Below, in pieces: positions 1 through 9,885 of a stretch of DNA of 64,000 nt. Each line of letters starts with the position of its first letter. Positions within the stretch are counted from its first letter, which is position 1. This DNA is from Ideonella paludis (GTDB lineage Bacteria; Pseudomonadota; Gammaproteobacteria; Burkholderiales; Burkholderiaceae_C), in NCBI RefSeq assembly GCF_018069865.1, contig NZ_JAGQDG010000009.1:62001-126000 (forward strand). Direction: 5' to 3'. The translations under genes were made by a program, and so were the position numbers. The notes beneath the pieces were generated by a model. It made no database searches. It was not told the origin of the DNA and was given only the letters and a program-made list of their open reading frames with translations.

Positions 1-972
1 TTGCTCGTTGTAATAGCCGGTGTGGTCACCGTAGGGGCCTTCTAAGGCATGGAGGTAGCCATTCACAGACTTCAGCGGCACGCCATGCTCGCTCACCCCT
101 TCCCAGCCCTCGGGCGCCGGTGGGATATGACCTTCTAACACCATCTCGGCGCGGGCCGGCACCTGCAGCTTCAGCTCCCCCTCGCCCACTTGGGTGTCGG
201 CCAGCTCGGTGCGGCCCCCACGCAAGAGCCCGGCAAATTGGTACTCGCTGAGGCTGTCCGGCACCGGCGTGACAGCCCCCAAGGTGGTGGCAGGGTCTGC
301 GCCCAGCGCGACCGCCATGGGAAAGGGCTGACCCGGGTTGGCACGGGCAAACTCGCGGAAGTCCAAGGCGCCGCCGCGGTGCGCCAGCCAGCGCATGATG
401 ACCTCGCGCGAGCCGATCACTTGTTGCCGATAGATGCCCAAGTTTTGGCGCCGACGCGGACGCGCCACCGACTGCGGGCCGCGCGTCACCACCAAGCCCC
501 AGGTGATCAGCGGTGCGGCGTCGCCCGGCCAGCAATACTGAATCGGCCACCGGCTGAGGTCCACCGCCGAGCCTTCCAACACCACCTCCTGACAAGGCGC
601 ATGGCTGACTTTGGCCGGCTTCATGTCCCACACCGCTTTGGCCATGTCCCAGAGCTTGCCGGCTTCCTTGAGCGACTGCGGTGGCTCAGGCTCCTTGAGG
701 GCCGCCAGCAAGCGGCCCACATCGCGCAGGTCGGACACCGACTCTGCCCCCATGCCCAGCGCCACGCGGCGGGGCGTGCCAAAGAGGTTGCCCAGCACCG
801 GGCTGCTAAAGCCGGTCGGACGCTCAAACAGCAAGGCGGGGCCTTCGGCACGCAAGACCTTGTCGCACAGCGCCGTCATCTCCAGGTGCGGAGACACCGG
901 CACGCTGACGCGCTGCAACTCATTGCCACGTTCCAATCCGCTGATGAAGTCTCTTAAATCACGGTATTTCAT
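1..972 (-). CDS. ubiD: UbiD-family 4-hydroxy-3-polyprenylbenzoate decarboxylase, 5' part
   Basis: This is the N-terminal 324 codons of a UbiD decarboxylase; the 3' end lies outside the window. UbiD removes the ring carboxylate of 4-hydroxy-3-polyprenylbenzoate in ubiquinone synthesis, using prenylated FMN made by UbiX. Reading the complement from the ATG at 972, the protein begins [14 protein letters not shown], and the segments GALFERP-like, [28 protein letters not shown] and GDHTGYY are typical of the family. No strong Shine-Dalgarno precedes the ATG, but it gives the usual UbiD N-terminus. The normal length is about 490 residues, so roughly two thirds is present. The next gene is divergent. 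Confidence 0.93.
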   Translation of the reverse strand, partial: MKYRDLRDFISGLERGNELQRVSVPVSPHLEMTALCDKVLRAEGPALLFERPTGFSSPVLGNLFGTPRRVALGMGAESVSDLRDVGRLLAALKEPEPPQSLKEAGKLWDMAKAVWDMKPAKVSHAPCQEVVLEGSAVDLSRWPIQYCWPGDAAPLITWGLVVTRGPQSVARPRRRQNLGIYRQQVIGSREVIMRWLAHRGGALDFREFARANPGQPFPMAVALGADPATTLGAVTPVPDSLSEYQFAGLLRGGRTELADTQVGEGELKLQVPARAEMVLEGHIPPAPEGWEGVSEHGVPLKSVNGYLHALEGPYGDHTGYYNEQ

Positions 973-1245
973 TGAATTGGGTAATAAGAGAACGATTCGT
1001 TATGCTTGACTGGTTATTTGGGCACTCTCTACAATGCGCCAACGCAAACCATTACGGGTTAACCCTGGCTCCTTCGTTTTGAGCCCTTTGGGGATAGCCC
1101 CTCCCGCCGCCGGGGCCCTGTCCACAAAGTGGTCAGAGACCCACAGGCAGACGATTATCGCCACTGCAGGCCACACCGCTGGGCAGCCATGCCCCGATGG
1201 CCCCGAGGTGCCCAGGGCACTTGCAGTGCGACACAAAGGAAGCTG

Positions 1246-2223
1246 ATGCCCCAGGTTCAATGGATCAAGCGCATGGTGACGAGCAGCCAGAACGCCGTCA
1301 CAGTATTTGCAAAAGACGTCGGCCACGGCCTGCTCGAAGTCAGCCACAACATGTTGGCCTTGGTCGGCCTTTTGGTGATTGCCATCGCCATGTTTGCCGC
1401 CGGGCGCGCCGACCTGCGCCTGAGCATGGAGCGTGAAGTCCTGGGCTGGCTGCAGGAGCGCCACGGCCGGCGTGCCGGCGTGGCGGTTGCCGACTACGTG
1501 GCAATGCCCGATGACCCCGAGCACCTCTCCTTGGCCCGCGCGCTGGCGGTTGACCCCGCCCAACTGACCCGTCAGCAAGCCGCCGTGACGACATGGCTGT
1601 CTCGCCGCTACCGCGTGGCCCCCGAGCCTGTGGCCCGCATCGTGCAAGAAGCCTGGCATGTGGGCCAAAAAGCTGGCGTCGAGCCGACTCTGATCTTGGC
1701 CATCACTGCCATTGAATCGAGCTTCAACCCCTTTGCCCAAAGCCCCGTGGGCGCGCAAGGTCTGATGCAGGTGATGACCCGCGTGCACAACGACAAGTAC
1801 CAAGCCTTTGGGGGCAGATTGGCAGCTTTCGACCCCGTGACCAACCTGCGCGTGGGTGTGCAGGTGTTGCGGGAGTGCATTGCGCGTGCGGGTGGCCTCG
1901 AAGCCGGTCTGCGCTATTACGTTGGCGCAGCCAATTTGGACGATGACGGCGGCTATGCCGCCAAGGTTCTGGGCGAGCAGCAGTATCTGGAGCGCGTCGC
2001 GGCCGGCCAAAGTGTGCCTGTCACCGCACCCATGATCATCGTCGCCTCTGGCGCCGCAGCGGCGTCGGCCCCTGCGGCTGTGCCGGTGTCTCTGCCCACA
2101 GCCGCACCATCTGCCTCCTCGTCCCAGGAGACGCCGGGTTCCAGCCACAGCGCACCGAAAGCCAATGAGGCCTCCGAGACGCCCACGCGCGAGCAAATCG
2201 CTCTGGCCGACGTCGCTCGCTGA
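1246..2223 (+). CDS. Membrane-anchored lytic transglycosylase (SLT domain)
   Basis: A 325-residue protein that likely cleaves the beta-1,4 MurNAc-GlcNAc bond of peptidoglycan. One membrane segment at about residues 32-50 (ALVGLLVIAIAMFAAG) anchors it. The SLT domain follows at about 145-250: the catalytic Glu is in AITAIESSFNP, followed by GAQGLMQVMT, the AFDPVTNLRVGVQVL motif and RYYVGAAN. The last 75 residues are a low-complexity Ala/Ser/Pro tail. I chose ATG 1246 because AAGGA lies just upstream; an in-frame ATG at 1129 would add 39 unconvincing residues. It appears to be a single-gene unit, divergent from ubiD. The exact family (MltC/EmtA/Slt-like) is not resolved. Confidence 0.85.
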   Translation: MPQVQWIKRMVTSSQNAVTVFAKDVGHGLLEVSHNMLALVGLLVIAIAMFAAGRADLRLSMEREVLGWLQERHGRRAGVAVADYVAMPDDPEHLSLARALAVDPAQLTRQQAAVTTWLSRRYRVAPEPVARIVQEAWHVGQKAGVEPTLILAITAIESSFNPFAQSPVGAQGLMQVMTRVHNDKYQAFGGRLAAFDPVTNLRVGVQVLRECIARAGGLEAGLRYYVGAANLDDDGGYAAKVLGEQQYLERVAAGQSVPVTAPMIIVASGAAAASAPAAVPVSLPTAAPSASSSQETPGSSHSAPKANEASETPTREQIALADVAR

Positions 2224-2305
2224 ACCCTGCGGCATCGCCGCCACGTCGCAGCCCTTTACGGCGTTCTGGGCTGGGCTGCCCTGCTGAGGGGCGTTACACT
2301 TCACC

Positions 2306-2440
2306 CACTGCGCGACTGGCGATAAGTCAGTGCCGTTGGCGGCTTTGGCCCGCCGCGGCCTGCCGAGGTGGATCACCACTGGGAAGCGCAGGGCCAGTGC
2401 TGTAAAGCCTGGCTTCAGACAGCCGTTCGCCTGGGCACCC
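2306..2440 (+). promoter_or_regulatory. ZTP (pfl motif) riboswitch in the glyA leader
   Basis: The leader carries the three conserved blocks of the pfl/ZTP aptamer (Rfam RF01750 as I recall it). These are GCGACTGGCGATA (2311-2323), GTGGATCACCACTGGGAAGC (2368-2387) and the pseudoknot-side CGCCTGGGCA (2428-2437). The GTGG..CCAC hairpin is intact. ZTP riboswitches sense the 10-formyl-THF shortage alarmone ZMP/ZTP and switch on purine and one-carbon genes such as glyA and purH. About 70 nt separate the aptamer from the glyA start. I see no clean terminator with a T-run there, so the output mechanism is open. Confidence 0.88.
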
Positions 2441-2508
2441 CACCCTTTGTGCTTCCTTGTGAGGCCGCTGCGGCTGGGTTCATTCGCCCTGACTTGAAGG
2501 AAACCTCC

Positions 2509-3759
2509 ATGTTCGACCGCACCCAATCGACCCTGTCCAACGTCGATCCCGAACTGTTCGCTGCCATCCAAGCTGAAAACCAGCGCCAGGAAGAGCACAT
2601 TGAGCTGATCGCCTCCGAGAACTACACCTCGCCGGCCGTGATGGCCGCGCAGGGCTCGCAGCTGACCAACAAGTACGCCGAAGGCTACCCCGGCAAGCGC
2701 TACTACGGCGGCTGCGAAAACGTCGACGTCGTGGAGCAACTGGCCATCGACCGCGTCAAGCAGTTGTTTGGCGCCAACTTCGCCAATGTGCAACCCAACT
2801 CAGGCTCTCAAGCTAACCAGGCCGTGTTCTTCGGCCTGCTGCAGCCGGGTGACACGGTTCTGGGCATGAGCCTGGCTGAAGGCGGCCACTTGACCCACGG
2901 CATGCCGCTGAACATGTCGGGCAAGTGGTTCAAGGTGGTGAGCTATGGCTTGGATGCCAATGAAGCCATCGACTACGAGGCCATGGAAGCCAAGGCCCGT
3001 GAGCACAAGCCCAAGCTGATCATCGCGGGCGCATCGGCCTACGCCTTGCGCATTGATTTCGAGCGCTTCGCCAAGATCGCCAAGGAAATCGGCGCCTATT
3101 TCATGGTGGACATGGCCCACTATGCGGGCTTGATTGCTGCCGGTGTCTACCCCAACCCGGTGCCTCACGCGGATGTGGTGACCTCCACCACGCACAAGAG
3201 CCTGCGCGGCCCGCGCGGCGGCATCATCCTCATGAATAACGAGGACATCGCCAAGAAGATCAACAGCGCCATCTTCCCGGGCATCCAAGGCGGCCCCCTT
3301 ATGCACGTGATCGGTGGCAAGGCGGTGGCCTTCAAAGAAGCGCTGACGCCGGAGTTCAAGGCCTACCAAGAGCAGGTCGTGAAGAACGCTAAGGTCTTGG
3401 CGGAAACCTTGATCGAGCGCGGCCTGCGCATTGTCTCGGGCCGCACCGAGAGCCATGTGATGCTGGTCGACCTGCGCCCCAAGAACTTGACTGGCAAGGA
3501 AGCTGAGGCCATCTTGGGCGCAGCCCACATGACCTGCAACAAGAACGGCATCCCCAACGACCCGCAAAAGCCGATGGTCACCAGCGGCATCCGTTTGGGC
3601 ACGCCGGCCCTGACCACCCGTGGCTTTAAGGAAGAGCAGGTCCGTGCCACGGCTCACCTGATCGCCGACGTGTTGGACAACCCGCATGACGCGGCCAATA
3701 TCGCGGCCGTGCGTGAGAAGGTCTCTGCCCTGACCCGTCAGTTCCCGGTCTACCGCTAA
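2509..3759 (+). CDS. glyA: Serine hydroxymethyltransferase
   Basis: A 416-residue PLP enzyme that interconverts serine and glycine with tetrahydrofolate, the main source of one-carbon units. The full family length is present. Hallmarks are [14 protein letters not shown] near the N-terminus, [28 protein letters not shown], the PLP-lysine motif [14 protein letters not shown] (about residue 230) and [14 protein letters not shown]. The ATG at 2509 is preceded by GAAGGAAACC, which fixes the start; an upstream in-frame ATG at 2368 lies inside the riboswitch and is ignored. Expression is probably controlled by the ZTP riboswitch just upstream. nrdR follows 26 nt downstream and is probably co-transcribed. 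Confidence 0.98.
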   Translation: MFDRTQSTLSNVDPELFAAIQAENQRQEEHIELIASENYTSPAVMAAQGSQLTNKYAEGYPGKRYYGGCENVDVVEQLAIDRVKQLFGANFANVQPNSGSQANQAVFFGLLQPGDTVLGMSLAEGGHLTHGMPLNMSGKWFKVVSYGLDANEAIDYEAMEAKAREHKPKLIIAGASAYALRIDFERFAKIAKEIGAYFMVDMAHYAGLIAAGVYPNPVPHADVVTSTTHKSLRGPRGGIILMNNEDIAKKINSAIFPGIQGGPLMHVIGGKAVAFKEALTPEFKAYQEQVVKNAKVLAETLIERGLRIVSGRTESHVMLVDLRPKNLTGKEAEAILGAAHMTCNKNGIPNDPQKPMVTSGIRLGTPALTTRGFKEEQVRATAHLIADVLDNPHDAANIAAVREKVSALTRQFPVYR

Positions 3760-3785
3760 GCCCGCCCTAGCCGCCCCGTCGCATC

Positions 3786-4229
3786 ATGCGTTGCCCTTTC
3801 TGTGCCCACGATGAAACCCAAGTGGTGGAGACCCGTGAGTCGGACGAAGGCGATGTGATCCGGCGGCGGCGGCGCTGCACCAAGTGCGATAAGCGCTTCA
3901 CCACCTATGAGCGGGCGGAGATCGCCCTGCCCGCCATCGTTAAACGCAGTGGCGCCCGGGTGGAGTTTGACCCAGCCAAACTGCGAGCCTCGATGACCTT
4001 GGCGCTGCGCAAACGCCAGGTCAGCATCGAGCAGGTGGATGCGGCCATCGAGCGCATCCAAGACAAGCTGCTGGCCAGTGGTGTGCGTGAAGTGCCCTCC
4101 ACCCGCATTGGTGAGTTGGTGATGCGGGAGCTCAAGCGCCTCGACAAGGTGGCTTATGTGCGCTTTGCGTCGGTGTACCGGAGCTTTGAAGACGTCGACG
4201 AGTTCAGTCGCCTGATCAAAGAAATCTGA
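3786..4229 (+). CDS. nrdR: Transcriptional repressor NrdR
   Basis: A 147-residue zinc-ribbon/ATP-cone repressor of ribonucleotide reductase genes. The N-terminal zinc ribbon has CPFC (residues 3-6) and CTKC, followed by [10 protein letters not shown]. The ATP-cone, which senses ATP/dATP, covers about residues 46-136 ([23 protein letters not shown]). Length is normal for the family. It lies directly after glyA. In many proteobacteria nrdR is followed by ribD, but here a minus-strand pilin operon sits between them. Confidence 0.97.
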   Translation: MRCPFCAHDETQVVETRESDEGDVIRRRRRCTKCDKRFTTYERAEIALPAIVKRSGARVEFDPAKLRASMTLALRKRQVSIEQVDAAIERIQDKLLASGVREVPSTRIGELVMRELKRLDKVAYVRFASVYRSFEDVDEFSRLIKEI

Positions 4230-4254
4230 CGCGCGCTCGGGGCGCCCGCCTGCG

Positions 4255-4689
4255 TCAGCGCCAGCAATCGGCCGCCGCTTTGCTGCCGGAAGCGCCCTTG
4301 ACACCCTTGTGGTCCAAGCTGAGCGCTCCGCAAGCGGCATCTACATGCCGCGGTGTGGCCATCAACTTGAACGCATACTCGTCGGCAGTCGTAGTCTCGT
4401 TGTCCAAGCTGATGCTGTAGTGCTGGTGCGAGGCAGCCGCGCCTTTAGGTGCAGCTTGATAGTCTGGCGGCAGCTCCGCATGCTTGAAGGTGTTTTTGGC
4501 CGCGTAGTAGCGCTGCATGTACTGCGCGGCGTCCATCAGCACCGTGTGTGCGTCGCTGCGACGGCTGCGCAGAACGTACTCGGTGTACGTCGGGTAGGCC
4601 AAGGTCGCCAAGATGCCGATGATGGCCAGAACAATCATCAACTCCACCAAGGTAAAGCCACGTTGGCGCACCGCCAAGGCCTGCCTCAC
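4255..4689 (-). CDS. pilE: Type IV pilin, PilE-like
   Basis: A short type IV pilin of 144 residues. The prepilin peptidase site is RQRG|FTLVELMIVLAIIGILATLAYP, with the usual Glu five residues after the cleavage point and a long hydrophobic alpha1 helix. The C-terminal half contains two Cys (VDAACG and ADCW) that could form the pilin disulfide loop. I favour the GTG at 4689 because it overlaps the pilY1 stop as GTGA and gives an 11-residue leader. An ATG at 4722 would add 11 residues and overlap pilY1 more. It is the last gene of the fimT-pilVWXY1E operon and may act as a minor rather than the major pilin. Confidence 0.88.
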   Translation of the reverse strand: MRQALAVRQRGFTLVELMIVLAIIGILATLAYPTYTEYVLRSRRSDAHTVLMDAAQYMQRYYAAKNTFKHAELPPDYQAAPKGAAASHQHYSISLDNETTTADEYAFKLMATPRHVDAACGALSLDHKGVKGASGSKAAADCWR

Positions 4690-7600
4690 TGCGGCTGAGG
4701 CGGTGAGATGATCTGCTTCCATACACGGTCTGAGATTTTGCAGTTCAGGTTTGCGCAATAGGTGCGCCAATACATCGCACCGGTGGATGAACTCGCAAGG
4801 CCACCTGCCTCGCCCGGCGCGCCCCTGCCAATGATGCGCGTCACGAACTGCGCCCCCTCCGCGGCGGATTCATAGCCTGCAGCCCACGGGCTCTTGTCTT
4901 CAGATGCACCATCTGGCGCATGACTGAGACGGTCTCGTTGATCGACCAGGCCGTCCCCATTGATATCCAATACGGGTCGCTCGTAGACCTCGCCGGAGAT
5001 CGCCAGGAACACGAAGTGATGACTTTGGCCCGCCGAGCTTTCGCATGGTGCAGGGTCTGCGCCGGGCAGCACAGTTTGGAAGAACGCAAACTCATCTACC
5101 ACGTCAGCCGAATGGATCACTCGCTGCCCACCCGCTGTGGGCTCACCCGCCCGCCCCCCCGGCAGGGTCAAGTCCATGTACCAGCCGCGCTGAGTGTCCC
5201 AGTTCACCTTGTAAGACGATGTCTGAAAGAAGCGGCGCTGGCTGCCATCGGCCTGTGTCACTTGGACCGGCGTGGTGGTGATGAGCTGCTGCAAGAGGTC
5301 AGAGCGCTGATTGCTCAAGCTGGCCCACGGCGCCTGGGTGCCCGAGGAGACACCTGCACTGCGGTCCCACACCCCATACAAGGACTGCATATCGGTGTTG
5401 TGTCGGTCCGGGTCGTCCAGCAGCTTGCCGGTTCCAAACACAATCACCTGCCCACCCAAATAGTGAGGCGCCACACTGGGCTTGACCGTGATGGGTTGGG
5501 GGCGGCCCGCAGCGCTCTTGGCCTGAAAGAGCGGCACACCGCCGAAGCCAATGCGCCACGCTGCCGGGTCAGCCTTGTCGTCAAAGTCGATACGCCAGAC
5601 CTGTCCAGTCAGGTCAACACCATAGAGCGCGAGCAACTCGCGCCCAGCGTTGCGCAGCACGCGCACGCCGGTGAGGCCGTTGCCGCCCGAAGGATCCAAC
5701 ACCCGCTTGTGCAGGCGCCGCGACTCTAAGTCCACCGCAAACAGCACAGCATGACCTGCCGGGCTGTGGCTGCCGTTACCAAAGAAGGCATACCACTTGC
5801 CTTGGATGCGTCCCACCTCTGGCGCGGTATGGATGTATCCCAGATCAGGGTCATCCTCCTCAGAGAAATCCCACAGCACCGCGTTTGTGGCCGTTGCAGG
5901 CACAGACAGCTCGGCGGGATGGGTGACATCCAAGGCATAGACCCCTCTGCCGCCAGACCCCAAGGTGCCGATCAAGACATTGCGCCAACGGCCTGCGAAT
6001 TGGGCATCACTCTCCAGCATCGCACCATCTACAAAGTACTGGTGAGGTTGAATCGCCGTGCCGTAGTGTGGATCCGCCAGCACCGCTGCTTTGCGCTGCA
6101 CGCCTTTGGGCATGTAGGCCAGGCGCTCCACGCCGGTCGCGGCGTCAAAGCCATGCAGAAAGCCGCCGCCTCCCCCCAGATACACCATGCCGTCGCGGGC
6201 GGACTTTTGCACCAGATGCTGGGCGTAGCCCTCCCAGGTGTAGCCCAGGTTGACCAGGTTCTTCACATAAACGGGCGGCGCATTGACAAAGTCAGGGAAC
6301 TGGGCGCCCTCCCGGGGGCGCAGCTTATCGCTCGTCACCCCTTCTTCTCGCGTATCACCGCGCAGGTAGTCAATGATGGCCTCCGCTCGTTCTGAACCCG
6401 CAATGCGCGCCTTCAGTGCGGTAGGCATGCTGGCGTCAAACCGCACTGCAGCCGAGCTGCCAGGGTCCCAGGTCAGCATCGTACGGGCCTCCCAGGCGGG
6501 GCGAACCTCAGAGGCCTTCCAGGTGTACTGGTCGCCGGACCTGAAGACCCAGCCTCCCATGCCATCTGAGGCCATGGCATAGGCGGTCAAGTCCCCGCTC
6601 CAAACGCTGCTCTGGTAGCTCGGCACAAACTTCAGCAAGCCAGACTGGGCCACTGCGCCAGACCCCGCGATCCCAGCGTCAACCCGCGCTGAAGCGCTGG
6701 CGCGGCCAATGGCCTGCTTCAAGGCCGAGGTCAACTCATGGGAGTTACTGGCTCGGAAGAACTCGCCGCCCGTGTTGACTGCCGCATGAAAAAGATCGTC
6801 AATCTTTTCGGCCAAGATGGTGTCACCACCCGACCCAGGATTAGGCCATGACAGGCTGCCACTGCGCAGTCGCGCCAAAGTGTCTTGGCGCTCCGCCGCT
6901 GTGTTGGCAGGCAGTTGCCCCGAGACGCCCAAACCGACCGTGAACTGACCCAGGTGCTGCCAGGAATGCGGATCGGCCAAGTCGCCAGTCAGCGGTGCGA
7001 CCTTGTTCGGCACCGTGGTGGCCAGGTCGCGCACATAGAAGTAAGAGGCGTAATCGGCCAAGGTGTTGCTGAAGCCATCGCTGAAGGGTGGCCGCGCCAC
7101 ATAGCGATCCACCAGCTTGGGATGGCGCGCTTGCATGTCGGGCTCTAAGGCTTGCGCGGGACCATCGTTGCCATCGACATTTCCCACGTTGATGGCCACA
7201 TCACCGTTGTCATAGCCATCCGTCATCAAGATGTTGTAGGAGCGCCGGCACGACAAGGCCTCACTGTAGGCCGAGGGATGGGCAGCCGAAGGGTCGGTGC
7301 GCCAAGGGCTGCCGGTGCTGCGCGCGCCAATGGCTGCGCCGTTGTCCTCAGCAAAGGTGAAGTAGCTTCCGACACGCAGCATGGCCAGCTTCAGGGGCGA
7401 GCCCGAAGCCGCCTGCAGGCTTTGGATATCGGTCAGCACGGCAGCGCGATGGGCGTCGGAAAACTCTCTTACCCCCTTGCGCACCACCGTGGTGGCAAGT
7501 CCATCCACGGGCTGGGGACCCGAGTTGACGGAGGCGGTCCCAAAGCGCGGCGCCGTCGCCGGGGTGGCGCCGCCGACCACCTCCGAGACGGACGCCTTGG

Positions 7601-8441
7601 TCAGCAACAGGCGTGAGCGATAGAACTGGAACCAATTGGCGAAGTTCTGCCGCTCTTCGGCCTGGGTGCATTGCCTCGCTGCGCAGTCCGTGCGCGCAGC
7701 ATTTTTGAGCGCAGGTGAATGGGCGTTCAGGTCATTGATGTCGTATTCCTCGTAGCTCGTGGCGAGATGCGGATTGGCACCGGGCCTCAGCACGTAATAG
7801 AGACCCGGATACCAATCTCGCTGAGCAAACTCACAGACGTTGAAAGCCACGCACCAATGCCGTGACGGGGCGTTGCCGCCCCAGTATGAGCCAGTGAGAT
7901 TGAACGTTAAATCCACCGTGTTGGTGGGAAAGGTCAGCACGGGGTCCCAGCGTGCGGCTGTCGGCAAGGCGTTGGCAAATCGAGTGCCATTGGGCTGCAG
8001 CCAGGGCTGATAGCGCACCGCTGGGTCGTAGTACAGGCGGTTGACGGCCGCGGCGCGCATCTGGCGCTGAAAAACATTGGGATCCCCCTTGAGCGCTGGG
8101 ACCACCGCATAGCCCGCAACGCCGCTGCCCAGATAGGCTTGATGTGTAGGGTCAGAGAGGTGAAGGTCCATGAAGTACTGCCAAGCAGGGCTGGTGTACT
8201 GGGACGGGAAGGTCACGGTGTACCCGTTCACTGTGGTGACGCCTTCAGGGATGTAGTTGACCTGCATGGAGCCCGAGTCATCCACGGTGATCATGATGTT
8301 CGGTGCTGGCGCAGGGGCAACCCGGTGGAGCAAAGGACTTTGCGCGGGGCCCCCTTCTGCCAGTGCGGCTTCTCTGAGCGCCAAGGCCCCCAGAACCGCG
8401 AGGACCACGGCGTGCGACATCATGAGCGACACCCTGCACAT
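4686..8441 (-). CDS. pilY1: Type IV pilus tip adhesin and assembly factor PilY1
   Basis: A 1251-residue secreted protein with a signal peptide (residues about 8-28) and a von Willebrand A-like N-terminal region. A MIDAS-type DDSGSM lies at 54-59. The C-terminal half contains the PilC/PilY1 beta-propeller segments (MVYLGGGGGFLHGFDAATG, NVLIGTLGSGGRGVYALDV, YAFFGNGSHSP). A calcium-loop-like DINGDGLVDQRD is near residue 1160. PilY1 sits at the pilus tip with the minor pilins and controls pilus extension, adhesion and surface sensing. The ATG at 8441 has GGGAGAG upstream. It lies 15 nt after pilX and overlaps the proposed pilE start. Confidence 0.93.
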   Translation of the reverse strand: MCRVSLMMSHAVVLAVLGALALREAALAEGGPAQSPLLHRVAPAPAPNIMITVDDSGSMQVNYIPEGVTTVNGYTVTFPSQYTSPAWQYFMDLHLSDPTHQAYLGSGVAGYAVVPALKGDPNVFQRQMRAAAVNRLYYDPAVRYQPWLQPNGTRFANALPTAARWDPVLTFPTNTVDLTFNLTGSYWGGNAPSRHWCVAFNVCEFAQRDWYPGLYYVLRPGANPHLATSYEEYDINDLNAHSPALKNAARTDCAARQCTQAEERQNFANWFQFYRSRLLLTKASVSEVVGGATPATAPRFGTASVNSGPQPVDGLATTVVRKGVREFSDAHRAAVLTDIQSLQAASGSPLKLAMLRVGSYFTFAEDNGAAIGARSTGSPWRTDPSAAHPSAYSEALSCRRSYNILMTDGYDNGDVAINVGNVDGNDGPAQALEPDMQARHPKLVDRYVARPPFSDGFSNTLADYASYFYVRDLATTVPNKVAPLTGDLADPHSWQHLGQFTVGLGVSGQLPANTAAERQDTLARLRSGSLSWPNPGSGGDTILAEKIDDLFHAAVNTGGEFFRASNSHELTSALKQAIGRASASARVDAGIAGSGAVAQSGLLKFVPSYQSSVWSGDLTAYAMASDGMGGWVFRSGDQYTWKASEVRPAWEARTMLTWDPGSSAAVRFDASMPTALKARIAGSERAEAIIDYLRGDTREEGVTSDKLRPREGAQFPDFVNAPPVYVKNLVNLGYTWEGYAQHLVQKSARDGMVYLGGGGGFLHGFDAATGVERLAYMPKGVQRKAAVLADPHYGTAIQPHQYFVDGAMLESDAQFAGRWRNVLIGTLGSGGRGVYALDVTHPAELSVPATATNAVLWDFSEEDDPDLGYIHTAPEVGRIQGKWYAFFGNGSHSPAGHAVLFAVDLESRRLHKRVLDPSGGNGLTGVRVLRNAGRELLALYGVDLTGQVWRIDFDDKADPAAWRIGFGGVPLFQAKSAAGRPQPITVKPSVAPHYLGGQVIVFGTGKLLDDPDRHNTDMQSLYGVWDRSAGVSSGTQAPWASLSNQRSDLLQQLITTTPVQVTQADGSQRRFFQTSSYKVNWDTQRGWYMDLTLPGGRAGEPTAGGQRVIHSADVVDEFAFFQTVLPGADPAPCESSAGQSHHFVFLAISGEVYERPVLDINGDGLVDQRDRLSHAPDGASEDKSPWAAGYESAAEGAQFVTRIIGRGAPGEAGGLASSSTGAMYWRTYCANLNCKISDRVWKQIISPPQPQ

Positions 8442-8456
8442 GCTCTCTCCCTGAGG

Positions 8457-8990
8457 TCAGAGGGCGCTCGATGAGCCCAAAGCCACTGTGGACTGCAACC
8501 AGACCACGGAGCCCGTTTTGGTGCGGCCAGCGCTGTCAGCGCTGAAATCCGGGCTGAAGCCTCGCGCGGTGACGTAGTAGCTTTGCCCACCTGGGATGCC
8601 GGTGGCCTCCACCAAGCACTGAGGCCGAGCCCTGGGCGTGATGCTGCTGGATGGAGTGCCAAAGGCCTGATCGGGCACCACCACAGCCTTGGCATCCTCG
8701 CCCACCCAATTTGCAAAGTCCGCCCAGAGGTACTGAGGCGGCTCCATCGTTGGCGCAGGGTGCAGGACGATGGCGCGCACCGACTCTGGAAGCTCGATTT
8801 GCGCCTCACAGTACCGAAGTCCGAGGTGAGCCGCCTGCAAGGCAAAGTTCTGCACCCGAGCGCTATGAGCCAGCATGTCGGCATTCAAGCCCCCACGCAT
8901 GATGGCCATAGAGGTGAAGCCAATGACGACCAGCATCACCAAAGCGACGATCAGGGCCACGCCCCGCTGTGTCGATCTGCACACGCGCAT
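8457..8990 (-). CDS. pilX: Minor pilin assembly protein PilX
   Basis: A 177-residue minor pilin of the PilX family. The N-terminal segment STQRGVALIVALVMLVVIGFTSMA is a class III-like signal without the canonical Glu+5, which is normal for PilX. PilX helps prime pilus assembly and links the minor-pilin tip complex with PilY1. The start is ATG 8990, preceded by GAGGAGGAGC. Longer in-frame reading upstream would overlap pilW with no ribosome site. It has 13 nt spacing from pilW and 15 nt to pilY1, so it belongs to the same transcript. Confidence 0.85.
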   Translation of the reverse strand: MRVCRSTQRGVALIVALVMLVVIGFTSMAIMRGGLNADMLAHSARVQNFALQAAHLGLRYCEAQIELPESVRAIVLHPAPTMEPPQYLWADFANWVGEDAKAVVVPDQAFGTPSSSITPRARPQCLVEATGIPGGQSYYVTARGFSPDFSADSAGRTKTGSVVWLQSTVALGSSSAL

Positions 8991-9003
8991 CACCCGCTCC
9001 TCC

Positions 9004-9885
9004 TCACAAGACTCTGTTCTGCAACACCACCGTGCTGTGGAAGGTGCGAAACATGCGTCGATCTCCGTCCGCAGGGATGGTGGGCTTTGCAAAGGGGTCA
9101 CAGCCCTGGTAGGGCGTGACTGCATCCATCACCGGGCCGCTGCTGGAGACGACCACACAGAGCCTGACGGAAACCACATCGTCATAGCTCGCACCGGCCG
9201 CCACCAACTGCTGGGCATTGAGATAGCGGCGCGCCTCCCGGCCACCGGGCTCCGCCAAGCCGTAGAGCACTTGGAGGCGTTGAATGTTTTCGACCAGCGC
9301 TTGGCCGCCCGTGGCACCGGCCGAGGAGCCGCGGCAATACAGGGCCGGGCCACCGCTGCCGGAGGAGGCAATGTAGAAGCGGCTATAGGAGAGGAAGTAG
9401 CGGCCGGACGAAGGGTCGTTCACCTCTGCCAAGCCGTTGCCAATGCAATCCAGCGGCGCTTTGGGCGATCCGCCCATGATGCTATTGCCCTCATCAGCCT
9501 CGAAAGCCACGGCAATGGCGTGCTGGCTGCCTGAGCCGCAACTCAACGCGCCTATGTCTTTGGAGAGATCCGCAAAGCCTGAGTTACACCCGAACAAGCT
9601 GCGCCCTGAGTAGGCAGGGATGATCTTGCCGCCGCTGAAGGCCATCGGTCGGCTGTAGCCCGCCTGTGCAATGTGGGAGCGCAAGATGCTCAAGGCGACC
9701 ACCGCATCTTCATTGATCTGCGCCATGGCTGCGCTGTGTTTGTTGGCAGTGCCTGAGGCGAGGTAGGCCGCCAACACCGCGCCCACCACGACCATGCCGA
9801 TCACCATGGCGATCATCAGCTCAATGAGTGACAGCCCACGCGCAGGTGCCAGGGCCATCCATGAGCGCGAGCAGGTTGCACTCAT
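9004..9885 (-). CDS. pilW: Minor pilin PilW
   Basis: A 293-residue PilW-type minor pilin. The prepilin site is PARG|LSLIELMIAMVIGMVVVGAVLAAY, with Glu at +5. The soluble part is large, as usual for PilW, and has several Cys (GCNSGF, LSCGSG, LDCIG). The start ATG at 9885 overlaps the pilV stop as ATGA, which decides it over in-frame ATGs at 9909 and 9858. PilW works with FimT/PilU, PilV and PilX in the initiation complex at the pilus tip. Confidence 0.88.
   Translation of the reverse strand: MSATCSRSWMALAPARGLSLIELMIAMVIGMVVVGAVLAAYLASGTANKHSAAMAQINEDAVVALSILRSHIAQAGYSRPMAFSGGKIIPAYSGRSLFGCNSGFADLSKDIGALSCGSGSQHAIAVAFEADEGNSIMGGSPKAPLDCIGNGLAEVNDPSSGRYFLSYSRFYIASSGSGGPALYCRGSSAGATGGQALVENIQRLQVLYGLAEPGGREARRYLNAQQLVAAGASYDDVVSVRLCVVVSSSGPVMDAVTPYQGCDPFAKPTIPADGDRRMFRTFHSTVVLQNRVL

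Noticed and set aside
1000-2793. Very long open frame (597 codons) on the minus strand
   Set aside because: It is antisense to the transglycosylase and glyA genes and also covers the riboswitch. Its composition is that of a GC-rich shadow frame with no domain.
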